From Aequorivita marisscotiae (GTDB taxonomy: Bacteria; Bacteroidota; Bacteroidia; Flavobacteriales; Flavobacteriaceae), in NCBI RefSeq assembly GCF_029814825.1, contig NZ_CP122379.1, positions 2,046,001 through 2,110,000 of the forward strand: a DNA stretch of 64,000 nucleotides. Direction: 5' to 3'. Shown in pieces: positions 21,801 to 28,075 of the stretch. Every line of letters begins with the position of its first letter. Within the stretch, counting starts at the first letter, position 1. Below the pieces are notes generated by a model. It saw only the letters and a list, made by a program, of their open reading frames with translations. It had not been told where the DNA came from and did no database searches. A program made the position numbers and the translations under genes.

Positions 21801-23204
21801 TTTGATAATTGCGGCATTGCAAGCGTCGTCCAAACTATGGGCGATCCAAGCGGAAGCGGTTTCCCGGTTGGCGTAAACACCATTGAATTCACCGCGACCG
21901 ATGTAAATGGAAACACTAGCACCTGCAGCTTCACCATTACGGTGACAGATAACGAACCACCCACTATGGTCTGCCAGAATATCACCATTCAACTTGATGC
22001 AGCCGGTAACGCAACAATTACCCCGGCAGATGTTGATGGAGGTAGTTCCGATAACTGTGGAATAGCGACTTCATCAGTAAGTCCAAGTACGTTTGATTGT
22101 AGCGATGTTGGTACCAACAACGTGACGCTAACGGTGACCGATGTTCACGGAAATACGTCAACCTGTACCGCAATAGTAACCGTTGAGGATGTTACGGCGC
22201 CAGTAGCTGTTTGCCAGGACATCACGGTAGCGCTTGATGCGTCCGGAACTGTAACCATCGCAGGAATAGATGTTGACGGCGGAAGCACCGATGCCTGTGG
22301 CATTGCGAGCTACGACCTCGACATAGATACTTTTGATTGTTCAAATGTTGGTGACAACATTGTAACATTAACTGTAACCGATGTAAACGGAAACACGTCA
22401 ACTTGTACCGCTACGGTAACTGTGGAGGATAATACCAGCCCGGTATTAGTGTGTCAGGACTTTACGCTTGAACTGGGTGCCGATGGTACTGCCGTTCTTG
22501 ACCCAAGTGATGTGATAGCCTCCAACGACGATGCCTGCGGAATCTTTGCCTCGGCGGTAGATATTACAAACTTTAGCTGTGCAGATATAGGAGCGCCAAT
22601 TACGGTTCAAGTATTTACAATGGATGTAAACGGCAACCTTGCAACTTGTACAGCGCAAGTTACGGTTGTAGACTTACTAGCGCCGGTTATTACCTGCCCT
22701 GCAGATCAAACAGTTGATCCGGGACCTGGAAATATTTTCTATATCCTTCCAGATTACTTTGCAACGGGTGAAGCTACAGCAATAGACAACTGTACAGATC
22801 CGATTACCTTAACCTCTCAGAGCCCGGCGGCAGGAACGCCACTATCGGACGGCACTTATACCATTTCGCTTACCGCCACCGATGCCTATGGCAACACCAG
22901 CACCTGCGACTTCGAGTTAATCGTTGAGAGCGAACTGGGGGTTGGCGATAATAGCTACGACCTTGGAAGCATTACGATGTATCCGGTACCGGCCAAGAAT
23001 ATTCTAAACATCGGCAATCCGAAGTTATTGGAATTGGAGCGACTGGAAATTTACGATCTAAGAGGTAGATTGGTACAAAGTGCAGACCTTCGAGGTATGG
23101 GCAATGTTAAACCAATAAACGTTGACCAACTTGCCGCTGCTTCCTATTATGTGAAGATAAAGGGTAAATACGGACAGACAACCAAACGCCTTTTAAAAGA
23201 GTAG
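9879..23204 (+). CDS. Giant T9SS-secreted surface repeat protein (SprB-like adhesin with HYR/Ig-like modules)
   Basis: 4441-aa exported protein. A signal peptide (~21 aa, ending IQAQ) is followed by WTGAIDANYSNVNNWNPAQVP, a start common in secreted Bacteroidota surface proteins. Residues ~100-950 contain five 184-aa repeats rich in N, G and T (SGDLYI[ST]DG[IV]FNNQ), probably a beta-helix stalk. From ~1100 to ~4350 come about 40 HYR/Ig-like modules of about 80 aa, each usually with four Cys: a set of four 80-aa units, three 248-aa cassettes and seventeen tandem 81-aa units. The C-terminus is a type A T9SS sorting domain (MYPVPAKNI ... KRLLKE). Size and architecture resemble SprB-type gliding/adhesion proteins; an adhesin role is inference. 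The ATG at 9879 directly precedes the signal peptide, and the frame stays open for 13.3 kb. Confidence 0.9.
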   Translation: MKNILLLLLFSFSICTNIQAQTITWTGAIDANYSNVNNWNPAQVPTAVNDVIIPTASNVDVNIDASVKSITIQGTAVVNLFSNLTFTSPSSSDTGSVVNWISSSISGGSTFTNNGTFNLTTTSNKSIVGSTTINNEGNFNITTSGDLYITDGIFNNQLSGVIDLQEANGNITYSGGGSHTLNNYGRIKRTTNTGTVYIQTVLNNNNGVIDVEIGDLILNSLVQNLTDGTYNVNAGSVLQWGSNATLAGTLSGVLDGEIDWINTVTVASATTATFNFTGNSGVSWSNGDLTGGGTLINKSIIFLPGTSNKFIFGLTNLNNEGDFNITGSGDLYITDGVFNNQISGVIDMQANDGNFTYSGAGSRILNNSGLIKRTATTGNARINNILNNNGGTIRVETGNLILDGLENYLNSGTYNIFNGAILQWASNTYLTGTLTGNLDGEISWISNVLVANPNSATFDFTGPNGVNWYSGTLNGGGTLINKSLVFLTSTNNRIITGLTILNNEGVLEIKDSGDLYISDGIFNNQNSGVIDLQAAAGNITYSGGASRVLNNAGLIKRTTTLGDVKIGTILNNNNGTISVETGNLILESLDNNLTDGTYNVASGSVFQWASNTILTGTLSGVLNGEIAWTSSVTVPASISATFNFTGSSGVHWSNGILTGGGTLINKSLIFQQTTSNKQIVGLTNLNNEGLFNIMGSGDLYISDGVFNNQTSGILDLQTAGGNIYYSGAASRVLNNFGLIKRTTTPGDAKIGVLLNNNDGTLTVETGNLILESLDNNLSDGTYNVAAGSILQWASNTNIAGTLTGLLNGDISWINTVTIPVSTTAIFNFSGTNAVNWSSGNLTGGGTLINKSVISRSTTSNTSILGLTTINNEGNFNMTSSGDLYISDGIFNNQTTGVLDFQADAGNFTYSGGGSTVLNNYGLMKKSGGTGSTYIYTDTKNFGSIDVQSGTFDFADSDPFSNKVAGVIKGVGTINISNTPNYTNEGIYAPGASPGKLTFVGTYISDATSVLDIEINGLTQVTEYDLLEIVGTNAIFNGSVNLSLGFDASVGDSFTIATVSGTIATKNLQSPIYADFGCKQLTFNITYPGDNAVVLTVSEKKDVIPPVVITQDISVQLDASGNVSITPSQIDNGSTDNCTLPANLIFSLDQTSFTCANLGSNTVTLTVTDEAGNSASATAIVTVEDNLQPILQVQNITVQLDSNGDATITANDIDNGTTDNCTITSLSIDIDTFNCSNIGANTVNFSAEDQSGNISTISVTVTVEDNIAPTAVCQNITVQLDATGNATIAAADVDGGSSDACGIATMSVSPSTFTCADIGPNTVTLTVIDVNGNSNTCTAVVTVEDNIAPTAVCQNITVQLDATGNATIAAADVDGGSSDACGIASMSVSPSTFTCADIGPNTVTLTVTDVNGNTNTCTAVVTVEDNVSPTVVCQNITVQLDATGNATIAAADVDGGSGDACGIASMSVSPSVFTCADVGPNTVTLTVTDINGNSNTCTAVVTVEDNIAPTAVCQNITVQLDNTGNATIAAADVDGGSSDACGIASMSVSPSTFTCANIGPNTVTLTVTDVNGDVSTCTTTVTVADNVAPVATCAAPFTLPLDATGNASITVGDVDAGSTDACGIASATIDKSTFTCADVGSNTVTLTVTDVNGNVSTCTSTVTVTDPLSACNQFPVAVCQPVTVNADTSCQGTAVASDFDGGSTDPNGDPLTFSVSPAGPYPLGITNVTLSVSDGTNTSTCTTTIEVLDNTPPAIVCPTNIIKSNDPGICGAVIIYTTPVGTDNCTGATTSQTAGLPSGATFPIGTTTNTFVVTDGAGLQSTCSFDVTVNDTEAPVANCAAPFTLQLDASGNASITVADIENGSTDNCGIATTSIDKSTFSCANIGPNTVTLTVTDVNGNTSTCTTVVTVEDTVAPVANCAAPFTIQLDATGNASITVGDIDAGSTDACGIASATIDKSTFTCADVGSNIVTLTVTDVNGNVSTCTSTVTVTDPLSACNQFPVAVCQPVTVNADTSCQGTAVASDFDGGSTDPNGDPLTFSVSPAGPYPLGITNVTLSVSDGTNTSTCTTTIEVLDNTPPAIVCPTNIIKSNDPGICGAVIIYTTPVGTDNCTGATTSQTAGLPSGATFPIGTTTNTFVVTDGAGLQSTCSFDVTVNDTEAPVANCAAPFTLQLDASGNASITVADIENGSTDNCGIATTSIDKSTFSCANIGPNTVTLTVTDVNGNTSTCTTVVTVGDNVAPVANCAAPFTLQLDASGNASITVGDIDAGSTDACGIASATIDKSTFTCADVGSNTVTLTVTDVNGNVSTCTTTVTVTDPLSACNQFPVAVCQPVTVNADTSCQGTAVASDFDGGSTDPNGDPLTFSVSPAGPYPLGITNVTLSVSDGTNTSTCTTTIEVLDNTPPAIVCPTNIIKSNDPGICGAVIIYTTPVGTDNCTGATTSQTAGLPSGATFPIGTTTNTFVVTDGAGLQSTCSFDVTVNDTEAPVANCAAPFTLQLDASGNASITVADIENGSTDNCGIATTSIDKSTFSCANIGPNTVTLTVTDVNGNTSTCTTVVTVEDTVAPVANCAAPFTLQLDATGNASITVGDIDAGSTDACGIATTTIDKMNFTCADVGPNTITLTVTDVNGNTSTCTTTVTVEDNVAPVATCTAPFTLQLDASGNASITVGDIDAGSTDACGIASATIDKSTFICADVGSNTVTLTVTDVNGNVSTCTTVVTVEDNVAPVANCAAPFTLQLDASGNASITVGDIDAGSTDACGIATTTIDKSTFTCADVGPNTITLTVTDVNGNVSTCTTTVTVEDNVAPVANCAAPFTLQLDATGNASITVGDIDAGSTDACGIATTTIDKSTFTCADVGPNTITLTVTDVNGNTSTCTTVVTVEDNVAPVANCAAPFTIQLDATGNASITVGDIDAGSTDACGIASATIDKSTFTCADVGPNTVTLTVTDVNGNVSTCTTVVTVEDNVAPVANCAAPFTLQLDASGNASITVGDIDAGSTDACGIASTTIDKSTFTCADVGPNTITLTVTDVNGNTLTCTTVVTVEDNVAPVANCAAPFTLQLDATGNASITVGDIDAGSTDACGIATTTIDKSTFTCADVGPNTITLTVTDVNGNTSTCTTVVTVEDNVAPVATCTAPFTLQLDASGNASITVGDIDAGSTDACGIATTTIDKSTFTCADVGPNTITLTVTDVNGNTSTCTTVVTVEDNVAPVANCAAPFTIQLDATGNASITVGDIDSGSTDACGIATTTIDKSTFTCADVGPNTITLTVTDVNGNTSTCTTVVTVEDTVAPVANCAAPFTLQLDATGNASITVGDIDAGSTDACGIATTTIDKSTFTCADVGPNTITLTVTDVNGNVSTCTTVVTVEDNVAPVANCAAPFTLQLDATGNASITVGDIDAGSTDACGIATTTIDKMNFTCADVGPNTITLTVTDVNGNVSTCTTVVTVEDNVAPVANCAAPFTIQLDATGNASITVGDIDAGSTDACGIATTTIDKSTFTCADVGPNTITLTVTDVNGNVSTCTTVVTVEDNVAPVANCAAPFTLQLDATGNASITVGDIDAGSTDACGIATTTIDKSTFTCADVGPNTITLTVTDVNGNVSTCTTVVTVEDNVAPVATCAASFTLQLDATGNASITVGDIDAGSTDACGIATTTIDKSTFTCADVGPNTITLTVTDVNGNVSTCTTVVTVEDNVAPVANCAAPFTIQLDATGNASITVGDIDSGSTDACGIATTTIDKSTFTCADVGPNTITLTVTDVNGNVSTCTTVVTVEDNVAPVANCAAPFTIQLDATGNASITVGDIDAGSTDACGIATTTIDKSTFTCADVGPNTITLTVTDVNGNVSTCTTVVTVEDNVAPVANCAAPFTIQLDATGNASITVGDIDAGSTDACGIATTTIDKSTFTCADVGPNTITLTVTDVNGNVSTCTTVVTVEDSIAPTIICPADITANTDAGDCFATVTFVTPVAFDNCGIASVVQTMGDPSGSGFPVGVNTIEFTATDVNGNTSTCSFTITVTDNEPPTMVCQNITIQLDAAGNATITPADVDGGSSDNCGIATSSVSPSTFDCSDVGTNNVTLTVTDVHGNTSTCTAIVTVEDVTAPVAVCQDITVALDASGTVTIAGIDVDGGSTDACGIASYDLDIDTFDCSNVGDNIVTLTVTDVNGNTSTCTATVTVEDNTSPVLVCQDFTLELGADGTAVLDPSDVIASNDDACGIFASAVDITNFSCADIGAPITVQVFTMDVNGNLATCTAQVTVVDLLAPVITCPADQTVDPGPGNIFYILPDYFATGEATAIDNCTDPITLTSQSPAAGTPLSDGTYTISLTATDAYGNTSTCDFELIVESELGVGDNSYDLGSITMYPVPAKNILNIGNPKLLELERLEIYDLRGRLVQSADLRGMGNVKPINVDQLAAASYYVKIKGKYGQTTKRLLKE
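10236..12720 (+). repeat. Five tandem 552-bp (184-aa) repeats
   Basis: The SGDLYI motif codons recur at 10311, 10863, 11415, 11967 and 12519, exactly 552 bp apart each time with no indel. Protein-level conservation is clearly higher than DNA-level identity, which suggests older, selected repeats rather than a recent expansion. Outer boundaries are approximate. Confidence 0.9.
13674..14633 (+). repeat. Four tandem 240-bp (80-aa) HYR-like repeats
   Basis: Units begin at 13674, 13914, 14154 and 14394 (I/V-A/S-P-T-x-VCQNITVQLD). They are nearly identical in DNA, which points to recent tandem duplication. The unit is one residue shorter than the 81-aa repeats further on. Confidence 0.92.
14871..17576 (+). 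repeat. Three near-identical 744-bp cassettes spaced at 981 bp
   Basis: Cassettes start with GATCCGCTATCTGCC at 14871, 15852 and 16833, exactly 981 bp apart. Each encodes three modules (DPLSACNQFPVAVCQP..., TPPAIVCPTNI..., EAPVANCAAPF...). Copies 1 and 2 are each followed by a 237-bp VAPVANC/VTVT module; after copy 3 the 81-aa array begins. Only scattered base differences are visible between copies. Confidence 0.92.
17577..21707 (+). repeat. Seventeen tandem 243-bp (81-aa) HYR/Ig-like repeats
   Basis: An uninterrupted array of 17 x 243 = 4131 bp with no indel. Each unit begins VAPVA[NT]C and carries Cys at unit positions 7, 36, 50 and 72. Units differ by a mosaic of short swapped variants (TLQLDASG/TIQLDATG, KSTF/KMNF, GDIDAG/GDIDSG, NVSTC/NTSTC), the pattern expected from repeated unequal crossover and gene conversion. 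Confidence 0.95.
21708..22931 (+). repeat. C-terminal repeat tract shared with the M36 protease gene (copy 2)
   Basis: Counterpart of 8188-9411 at a constant 13,520-bp offset. It lies between the 81-aa array and the T9SS sorting domain of the giant protein. Confidence 0.9.
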
Positions 23205-23227
23205 TTTTAAAAGTGAATATAGAAAAG

Positions 23228-23263
23228 AAAACCCTTCCGTTACTAAATGGAAGGGTTTTTTTT
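23228..23263. terminator. Terminator between convergent genes
   Basis: Stem AAAACCCTTCC / GGAAGGGTTTT with a 10-nt loop and T runs on both sides. It follows the giant gene by 23 nt and lies 20 nt beyond the stop of the convergent flavin oxidoreductase gene, so it can serve both. Confidence 0.85.
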
Positions 23264-23283
23264 AACTAATGCTTTTTTTAATT

Positions 23284-24225
23284 TTAAAAATTTGCAACCT
23301 CTTTTTTTGCTATTTCGAACTCTAAAACCATATCTTTTAAAATTTCTGCTGCTGGTTTTATATCGTGAATAAGTCCAGCAATTTGCCCTATTTCCAATTC
23401 GCCCTCTTCCAAATCGCCTTCGAACATGCCACGTTTGGCACGGGCCCGACCTAAATGTTTTATAAGATCTTCTTTGGTAGGATTGGTAGTGTATAGTTGA
23501 ACCACACTTTCAAAAAATTTATTCTTCAACATTCTAACAGGAGCCAATTCTTTTAATGTTAGTTGGGTGTCGCCCTCCTTAGCATCAACAACCATTTGTT
23601 TAAATGCACGGTGCGATGAAGCTTCTTCCGAAGCCACAAACCGACTTCCCACTTGCACTCCGTCTGCGCCCAAAACCATTGCGGCGAGCATTCCACGACC
23701 CGTGGCAATTCCCCCTGCGGCAATTAATGGCACCTTTAATTGCTCCTTCACCATTGGTATTAATGTAAAAGTTGTAGTTTCTTCCCGACCGTTGTGGCCA
23801 CCGGCTTCAAAACCTTCGGCAACGATAGCATCTACACCAGCTTCCTGTGCTTTTAATGCAAATTTTACACTGCTTACCACGTGTACCACCGTAATTCCGT
23901 TTTCTTTCAATTTTGAAGTAAACGTTTTTGGGTTTCCTGCGGAAGTAAAAACAATTTTTACACCTTCTTCAATAATTATATCAATAATTTTTTCAATATC
24001 GGGGTAGAGCATTGGCACGTTAACGCCAAAAGGTTTATCTGTAGCTTTTTTGCATTTTACAATATGTTCGCGAAGAATTTCTGGATACATTGAACCTGCG
24101 CCCAAAAGTCCTAAGCCACCAGCATTTGACGCTGCTGAAGCAAGACGCCAACCGCTGTTCCAAATCATTCCCGCTTGAATTATAGGGTGTTCTATATTAA
24201 AAAGCTTGGTAATTCGGTTTTCCAC
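23284..24225 (-). CDS. NAD(P)H-dependent flavin oxidoreductase / nitronate monooxygenase family
   Basis: FMN-binding TIM-barrel protein of the 2-nitropropane dioxygenase/nitronate monooxygenase family, which also includes FabK enoyl-ACP reductases. Visible marks are PIIQAGM near the N-terminus, AGGLGLLGAG at 35-44, the glycine-rich EAGGHNGREE with candidate catalytic H144, and the phosphate-binding IAAGGIATG ... GADGVQVGSRF. Length 313 aa is typical. It starts with GTG, and the G of the start is shared with the TAG stop of the upstream subtilase gene, so translation is probably coupled. No in-frame ATG exists before M20, which is inside the conserved core. The physiological substrate cannot be told from sequence. 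Confidence 0.85.
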   Translation of the reverse strand: MENRITKLFNIEHPIIQAGMIWNSGWRLASAASNAGGLGLLGAGSMYPEILREHIVKCKKATDKPFGVNVPMLYPDIEKIIDIIIEEGVKIVFTSAGNPKTFTSKLKENGITVVHVVSSVKFALKAQEAGVDAIVAEGFEAGGHNGREETTTFTLIPMVKEQLKVPLIAAGGIATGRGMLAAMVLGADGVQVGSRFVASEEASSHRAFKQMVVDAKEGDTQLTLKELAPVRMLKNKFFESVVQLYTTNPTKEDLIKHLGRARAKRGMFEGDLEEGELEIGQIAGLIHDIKPAAEILKDMVLEFEIAKKEVANF

Positions 24226-25862
24226 TACTTCTTAATAATTTTGTAACTGGTTGTTTTGTTATCTGAAGTTATAGAGGCAATATACATACCTGAAGCTAGC
24301 CCCGAAACATCAACACTGTTTTGTACCGTGGTAATGTTTGTTATAAGAATTTTTTCACCTAACACATTGAAAAGTGCAAATTCTGCACTATCCGAATTTT
24401 TTGGAAACGATATATTTATTTGTGTACTAACAGGGTTAGGGTATAAGGCAAAATGTGTATCCTGCATTTCTTCTTCAACACTCAATAAAAGTAAGGCGTT
24501 TAGGGCCTCTCCAAAATTTGGAATACCATAACCCAACTTATCGGTAGGGTTGGTGTATCTGCTCGCTGACTCGCGAATGGCCTGAGTAACAACTTCATTT
24601 TTTAAATGCGGAACGGCACTCCATAACGAAGCTACTGCTCCTGCCGTAATGGGTGAACTAAAAGAAGTTCCACTGGACGTTGTAACATTTCCGTATTGAT
24701 CAACTACGGCAGCACTTGAACCTTGGGCTACCACATCGGGTTTAATACGGCCATCAACGGTTGGTCCGTATGAACTAAATCCCGAAGGATTCCCTGAACT
24801 GTTTACAGAACCAATAGTAAAACTGCCAGGCGCATCTCCTGGAGTGGCAACATATCCAAAATCGCCCGGTCTGCCATCGTTTCCGGCAGAAGTAACATTT
24901 ATCATTCCTTTGTCATAAGCGGCGTTGGCTCCTCTGGCAGCAATTGTGGTTTGTCCGTCTAAATCTTGGTAGGTATGATCGTAAGAAGAATTATCAAAAT
25001 CCTGATACCCTAGGGAAGTATTGGTTACATACACTCCCAAACTATCGGCGCGTTCTAACGCCTCTACCCAATATGCTTCTTCAGCAGGAGTTTCATCGCT
25101 GTCTTCGGTAATGTATAAATAGTACGAAGCCCCGGGAGCAGTACCTACAAACTGACCGTTTAATAATCCAGCAGCATCGCTAAAAGTACTAGCGCCGTGA
25201 CTGCCATTGCCATTCGGATTTTCAACACGTGCAGCAAAATCGTAGTATCCTAATAGCCTGCCTTCATTTCTCAGAGTGGCATATGCCGGATTCGTTAATA
25301 CACCAGGATATCCATTATCCATAAAAGCAACCAGTATATCTTGCCCAATAAAATCGTTTTCGTGAAGATAATCCACGGCAATCATTTCGGTTTGGTTTGT
25401 TGCAGAACCATAATTATACACTACTCTAGACTGTAATTCGTTTTCAACTTCAAATTTGTCCTTTGTAAATTGCTTTCCGCTGGTGGGTCTGTTTAAAGTT
25501 TTATCTGCAAATTCAATATCTTCAACAAAAGGAAGATTTAAAAGATTGTTGATGTTGTTTTCCGTCCCGCGAACATAAACCGCATTTAACCATTTAGATT
25601 TAGCGAGAACAGTAATTCCGGTAGATGCGTTTATTTCGGCTTTTTGAGTTTCGTTTAAAGGAACATCGCGGTCGTCTATTGGAGTGCCTTGGGCGTATTT
25701 TCTATCGAGTGCCGCTTGTGTTAAAATGCTAAGCGGATTTGCCAAGGCCGCAGAAACTACTGCTGGATCCTTCGACTCTAAAAACACCAAGGCGTCTTCT
25801 ACTTGTGAAAAACAGAGGGTGGTAACAAATACAAATACAAATAGGGATAATTTTTTCATCAT
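24225..25862 (-). CDS. Secreted subtilisin-like serine protease (S8) with T9SS sorting domain
   Basis: 545-aa exported protease. A signal peptide (MKKLSLFVFVFVTTLCFSQ) is followed by a propeptide-like region to about residue 165. The catalytic domain shows D182 (AFMDNG), H222 (NGSHGAS), oxyanion N328 (SAGNDG) and S400 (SGTSFSSP). The C-terminus is a type A T9SS domain (FALYPNPVSTQINISF ... KIIKK). Two adjacent ATGs start the frame; either could be used. It lies 10 nt after mnmA and overlaps the next gene by one base, so mnmA, the subtilase and the flavin oxidoreductase are probably cotranscribed. The close link to mnmA looks like operon packing, not shared function. Confidence 0.93.
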   Translation of the reverse strand: MMKKLSLFVFVFVTTLCFSQVEDALVFLESKDPAVVSAALANPLSILTQAALDRKYAQGTPIDDRDVPLNETQKAEINASTGITVLAKSKWLNAVYVRGTENNINNLLNLPFVEDIEFADKTLNRPTSGKQFTKDKFEVENELQSRVVYNYGSATNQTEMIAVDYLHENDFIGQDILVAFMDNGYPGVLTNPAYATLRNEGRLLGYYDFAARVENPNGNGSHGASTFSDAAGLLNGQFVGTAPGASYYLYITEDSDETPAEEAYWVEALERADSLGVYVTNTSLGYQDFDNSSYDHTYQDLDGQTTIAARGANAAYDKGMINVTSAGNDGRPGDFGYVATPGDAPGSFTIGSVNSSGNPSGFSSYGPTVDGRIKPDVVAQGSSAAVVDQYGNVTTSSGTSFSSPITAGAVASLWSAVPHLKNEVVTQAIRESASRYTNPTDKLGYGIPNFGEALNALLLLSVEEEMQDTHFALYPNPVSTQINISFPKNSDSAEFALFNVLGEKILITNITTVQNSVDVSGLASGMYIASITSDNKTTSYKIIKK

Positions 25863-25871
25863 AGATTTTTT

Positions 25872-27080
25872 TTAGGAAATTACTCCGCTTCCCAATAACT
25901 CGGCACCTTTATACCAGGCAACAAATTGCCCTTCAGTTATTGCAGATTGCGGGTTTTCAAATATAATATAAAGTCCGGAAACAGTGCGGTGCAATGTGGC
26001 TTTTTCTAAAGGTTGCCTATAACGAATGCGTGCATCCACTTCCATTTTTTCGTCTTCAACAAGCTCCAAGTCTTCGCGAACCCAGTGAATTTCTTCTTTT
26101 TTTACAAATAGCCCACGTCTGTAAAGACCGGGATGGGATTTGCCTTGCCCCGTGTAAATTACATTTTCATCTACATCTGTTTCTATTACAAATAGTGGCT
26201 CTTTGGTTCCGCCAACTGCCAAACCTTTGCGTTGCCCTTTTGTAAAATAGTGCGCTCCATGATGCACTCCCACTTGCTTGCCATCGGTTATGGAATATTT
26301 GTGTTTTGAAGATAAATATGCCAGTTCTTCTTCTTCGGAAGAAAAAGTAGGGGCGGCAATTTTATATTCTGAAAAACTAGCGGGAACTTCTACTATAGCA
26401 CCGTCTTTGGGAGCTAATTTTTGCTGAAGAAATTCAGGCAATCTCACCTTTCCGATAAAACACAACCCTTGCGAATCGCGCTTTTCGGCGGTAATTAACC
26501 CTTGCTCAGCTGCAATTTTTCGAACTTCGGGTTTCAATAATTCGCCAATAGGGAAGAGGGTTTTTGCAAGTTGCTCCTGCGAAAGTTGACACAAAAAATA
26601 CGATTGATCCTTATTCGGATCTTTACCGGCCAATAAATGAAAAATTTCTTTCGTTTTGCCATATTGGTCATTGTGCGAAGTTGAAGTGCCTTTGCGACAA
26701 TAATGTCCCGTAGCTACAAAATCGGCACCCAAACCAAGCGCGATTTTCATAAAAACGTCAAATTTTATTTCACGATTGCACAACACATCGGGGTTTGGCG
26801 TACGGCCCATCTTATACTCTCTAAACATATAATCTACAATACGCTCTTTATAAGCTTCACTTAAATCTACAGTTTGAAAGGGAATGCCCAATTTTTCGGC
26901 TACGAGCATGGCGTCATTACTGTCCTCTAACCACGGGCATTCATCAGAAATTGTTACAGTGTCATCATGCCAATTTTTCATAAAAAGACCAATAACATCG
27001 TAGCCCTGTTTCTTTAAAAGATAGGCTGCAACGCTGGAATCAACTCCTCCGCTCAGTCCTACAACTACTCGTTTTTTCAT
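25872..27080 (-). CDS. mnmA: tRNA-specific 2-thiouridylase MnmA
   Basis: Forms 2-thiouridine at wobble position 34 of tRNAs for Lys, Glu and Gln, using ATP and a sulfur relay. The N-terminal PP-loop is GLSGGVDSS (8-16). The catalytic cysteines are C101 ([10 protein letters not shown]) and C207 ([10 protein letters not shown]). DQSYFL and the C-terminal beta-barrel ([10 protein letters not shown]) are also present. Length 402 aa is within the family range. A TAnnTTTG box lies 51 nt before the ATG. First gene of a probable three-gene operon. Confidence 0.97.
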   Translation of the reverse strand: MKKRVVVGLSGGVDSSVAAYLLKKQGYDVIGLFMKNWHDDTVTISDECPWLEDSNDAMLVAEKLGIPFQTVDLSEAYKERIVDYMFREYKMGRTPNPDVLCNREIKFDVFMKIALGLGADFVATGHYCRKGTSTSHNDQYGKTKEIFHLLAGKDPNKDQSYFLCQLSQEQLAKTLFPIGELLKPEVRKIAAEQGLITAEKRDSQGLCFIGKVRLPEFLQQKLAPKDGAIVEVPASFSEYKIAAPTFSSEEEELAYLSSKHKYSITDGKQVGVHHGAHYFTKGQRKGLAVGGTKEPLFVIETDVDENVIYTGQGKSHPGLYRRGLFVKKEEIHWVREDLELVEDEKMEVDARIRYRQPLEKATLHRTVSGLYIIFENPQSAITEGQFVAWYKGAELLGSGVIS

Positions 27081-27131
27081 AGCAATTAAATGTGTAATCG
27101 TTTGCCTTATTGGCTAAAACCCACCGAGGTG

Positions 27132-27139
27132 CAAAGATA
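27132..27139 (-). promoter_or_regulatory. -7 promoter box of mnmA
   Basis: Reads TATCTTTG on the - strand, an exact TAnnTTTG match followed by GC, 51 nt upstream of the mnmA start. No obvious -33 TTG. Confidence 0.5.
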
Positions 27140-27195
27140 AAAAATACTTTTTGATTATATCTGTCGATCGGGAGGGTGCAAACTTACCGAACAGG

Positions 27196-27888
27196 CTAAT
27201 TTTTAGGGTCTTTGGGGTAGGTTTCTTCCAAAATTACTTCCCCGTTTTTGTAATATTTCCAAAGTCCGTGTTTTTTGCCGTCTTTGTAAAAACCTTCAAT
27301 GAGTACAGCACCCGCAGCGTCGTAATAAGTGGCTGCACCGTGTAATTGGCCGTTGGTGTACTGCAGCTTTTTCAACAATACGCCTGTGGGGGAATAATAA
27401 TTGTCTGCTCCCTCCTTTATGCCATTAATATATGTGGTTTCTTCAGTAATATTTCCGTTGGGATAATACGTAATTACTTTTCCGTCCAACTTGCCATTTG
27501 TGTACTGCTCGCGCGTCATTACATTTTTCGACTTTTCATGATAATAAACCCATTCGCCAATACGGTCCTTATCCCGCATTTGGCCTTCGCTTACCACTTT
27601 GCCCTTAATCGTAAAATACTTCACTTCCGCAACATTGTCTTTCCCGGTGAAGTTTTTAATTACCGTGGGCTTGTCTTTGCATTCTTCGCAATAAAACTTA
27701 AATGTTCCTACTTCTTTTCCATGCTCAAAAGTACCTTCGTACCGAAGTTGATTTGTGCCTTCATAGTTCTTTTTCCACACGCCATGACGTTTTCCCTGTG
27801 CGTCTAATTGATTAATTTCACCTTGTGAAAAACCATCAGTGGAGGTAAGAGCTATTCCGAAGAAAAGAATAAAAAGTAGTTTTTTCAT
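27196..27888 (-). CDS. Exported MORN-2 / YwqK-like repeat protein
   Basis: 230-aa protein with a signal peptide (MKKLLFILFFGIALTSTDGFSQ) followed by about eight MORN-variant repeats of the form G.l.G....Y...G....E..Y..G...G (for example YTNGKLDGKVITYYPNGN, YKDGKKHGLWKYYKNGE). Database annotation often calls this type a YwqK-family antitoxin, but nothing here suggests a toxin partner. The repeats more likely form a beta-sheet scaffold in the periplasm or outer membrane. It lies between yidC and mnmA with gaps of 187 and 115 nt. Function unknown. Confidence 0.75.
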   Translation of the reverse strand: MKKLLFILFFGIALTSTDGFSQGEINQLDAQGKRHGVWKKNYEGTNQLRYEGTFEHGKEVGTFKFYCEECKDKPTVIKNFTGKDNVAEVKYFTIKGKVVSEGQMRDKDRIGEWVYYHEKSKNVMTREQYTNGKLDGKVITYYPNGNITEETTYINGIKEGADNYYSPTGVLLKKLQYTNGQLHGAATYYDAAGAVLIEGFYKDGKKHGLWKYYKNGEVILEETYPKDPKN

Positions 27889-27970
27889 TGTCTTGTTTTA
27901 TTTCCCTAAAATGTAGAACGCCGTAATACAACTTCTATTTTAATACACCGTGATTATAGATTCTGGCATC

Positions 27971-28009
27971 CCAATCTTTACCTCTACAAAAAAAGGAGAG
28001 AAAGATTGG
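27971..28009. repeat. Inverted repeat between yidC and the MORN protein gene
   Basis: Perfect 9-bp arms CCAATCTTT / AAAGATTGG around a 21-nt centre that can extend the pairing (CTCT/AGAG). On the + strand it runs into TTTTATTTT. It lacks a U tract on the - strand, so it may be an mRNA 3'-end stabiliser for yidC and not a terminator. Confidence 0.35.
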
Positions 28010-28075
28010 TTTTATTTTAAGAAAAAGCTGCGAGAGTTGGGGATTTTAAAAAATTCCTACTGCAGCCAAAAGGTT

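Noticed and set aside
13709..21988. Series of - strand ORFs of 67-161 aa spaced at 240-243 bp
   Set aside because: They are antisense shadows of the 80/81-aa repeats: same period, no start context of their own, and Val/Ser/Thr-rich translations that mirror the + strand codons.
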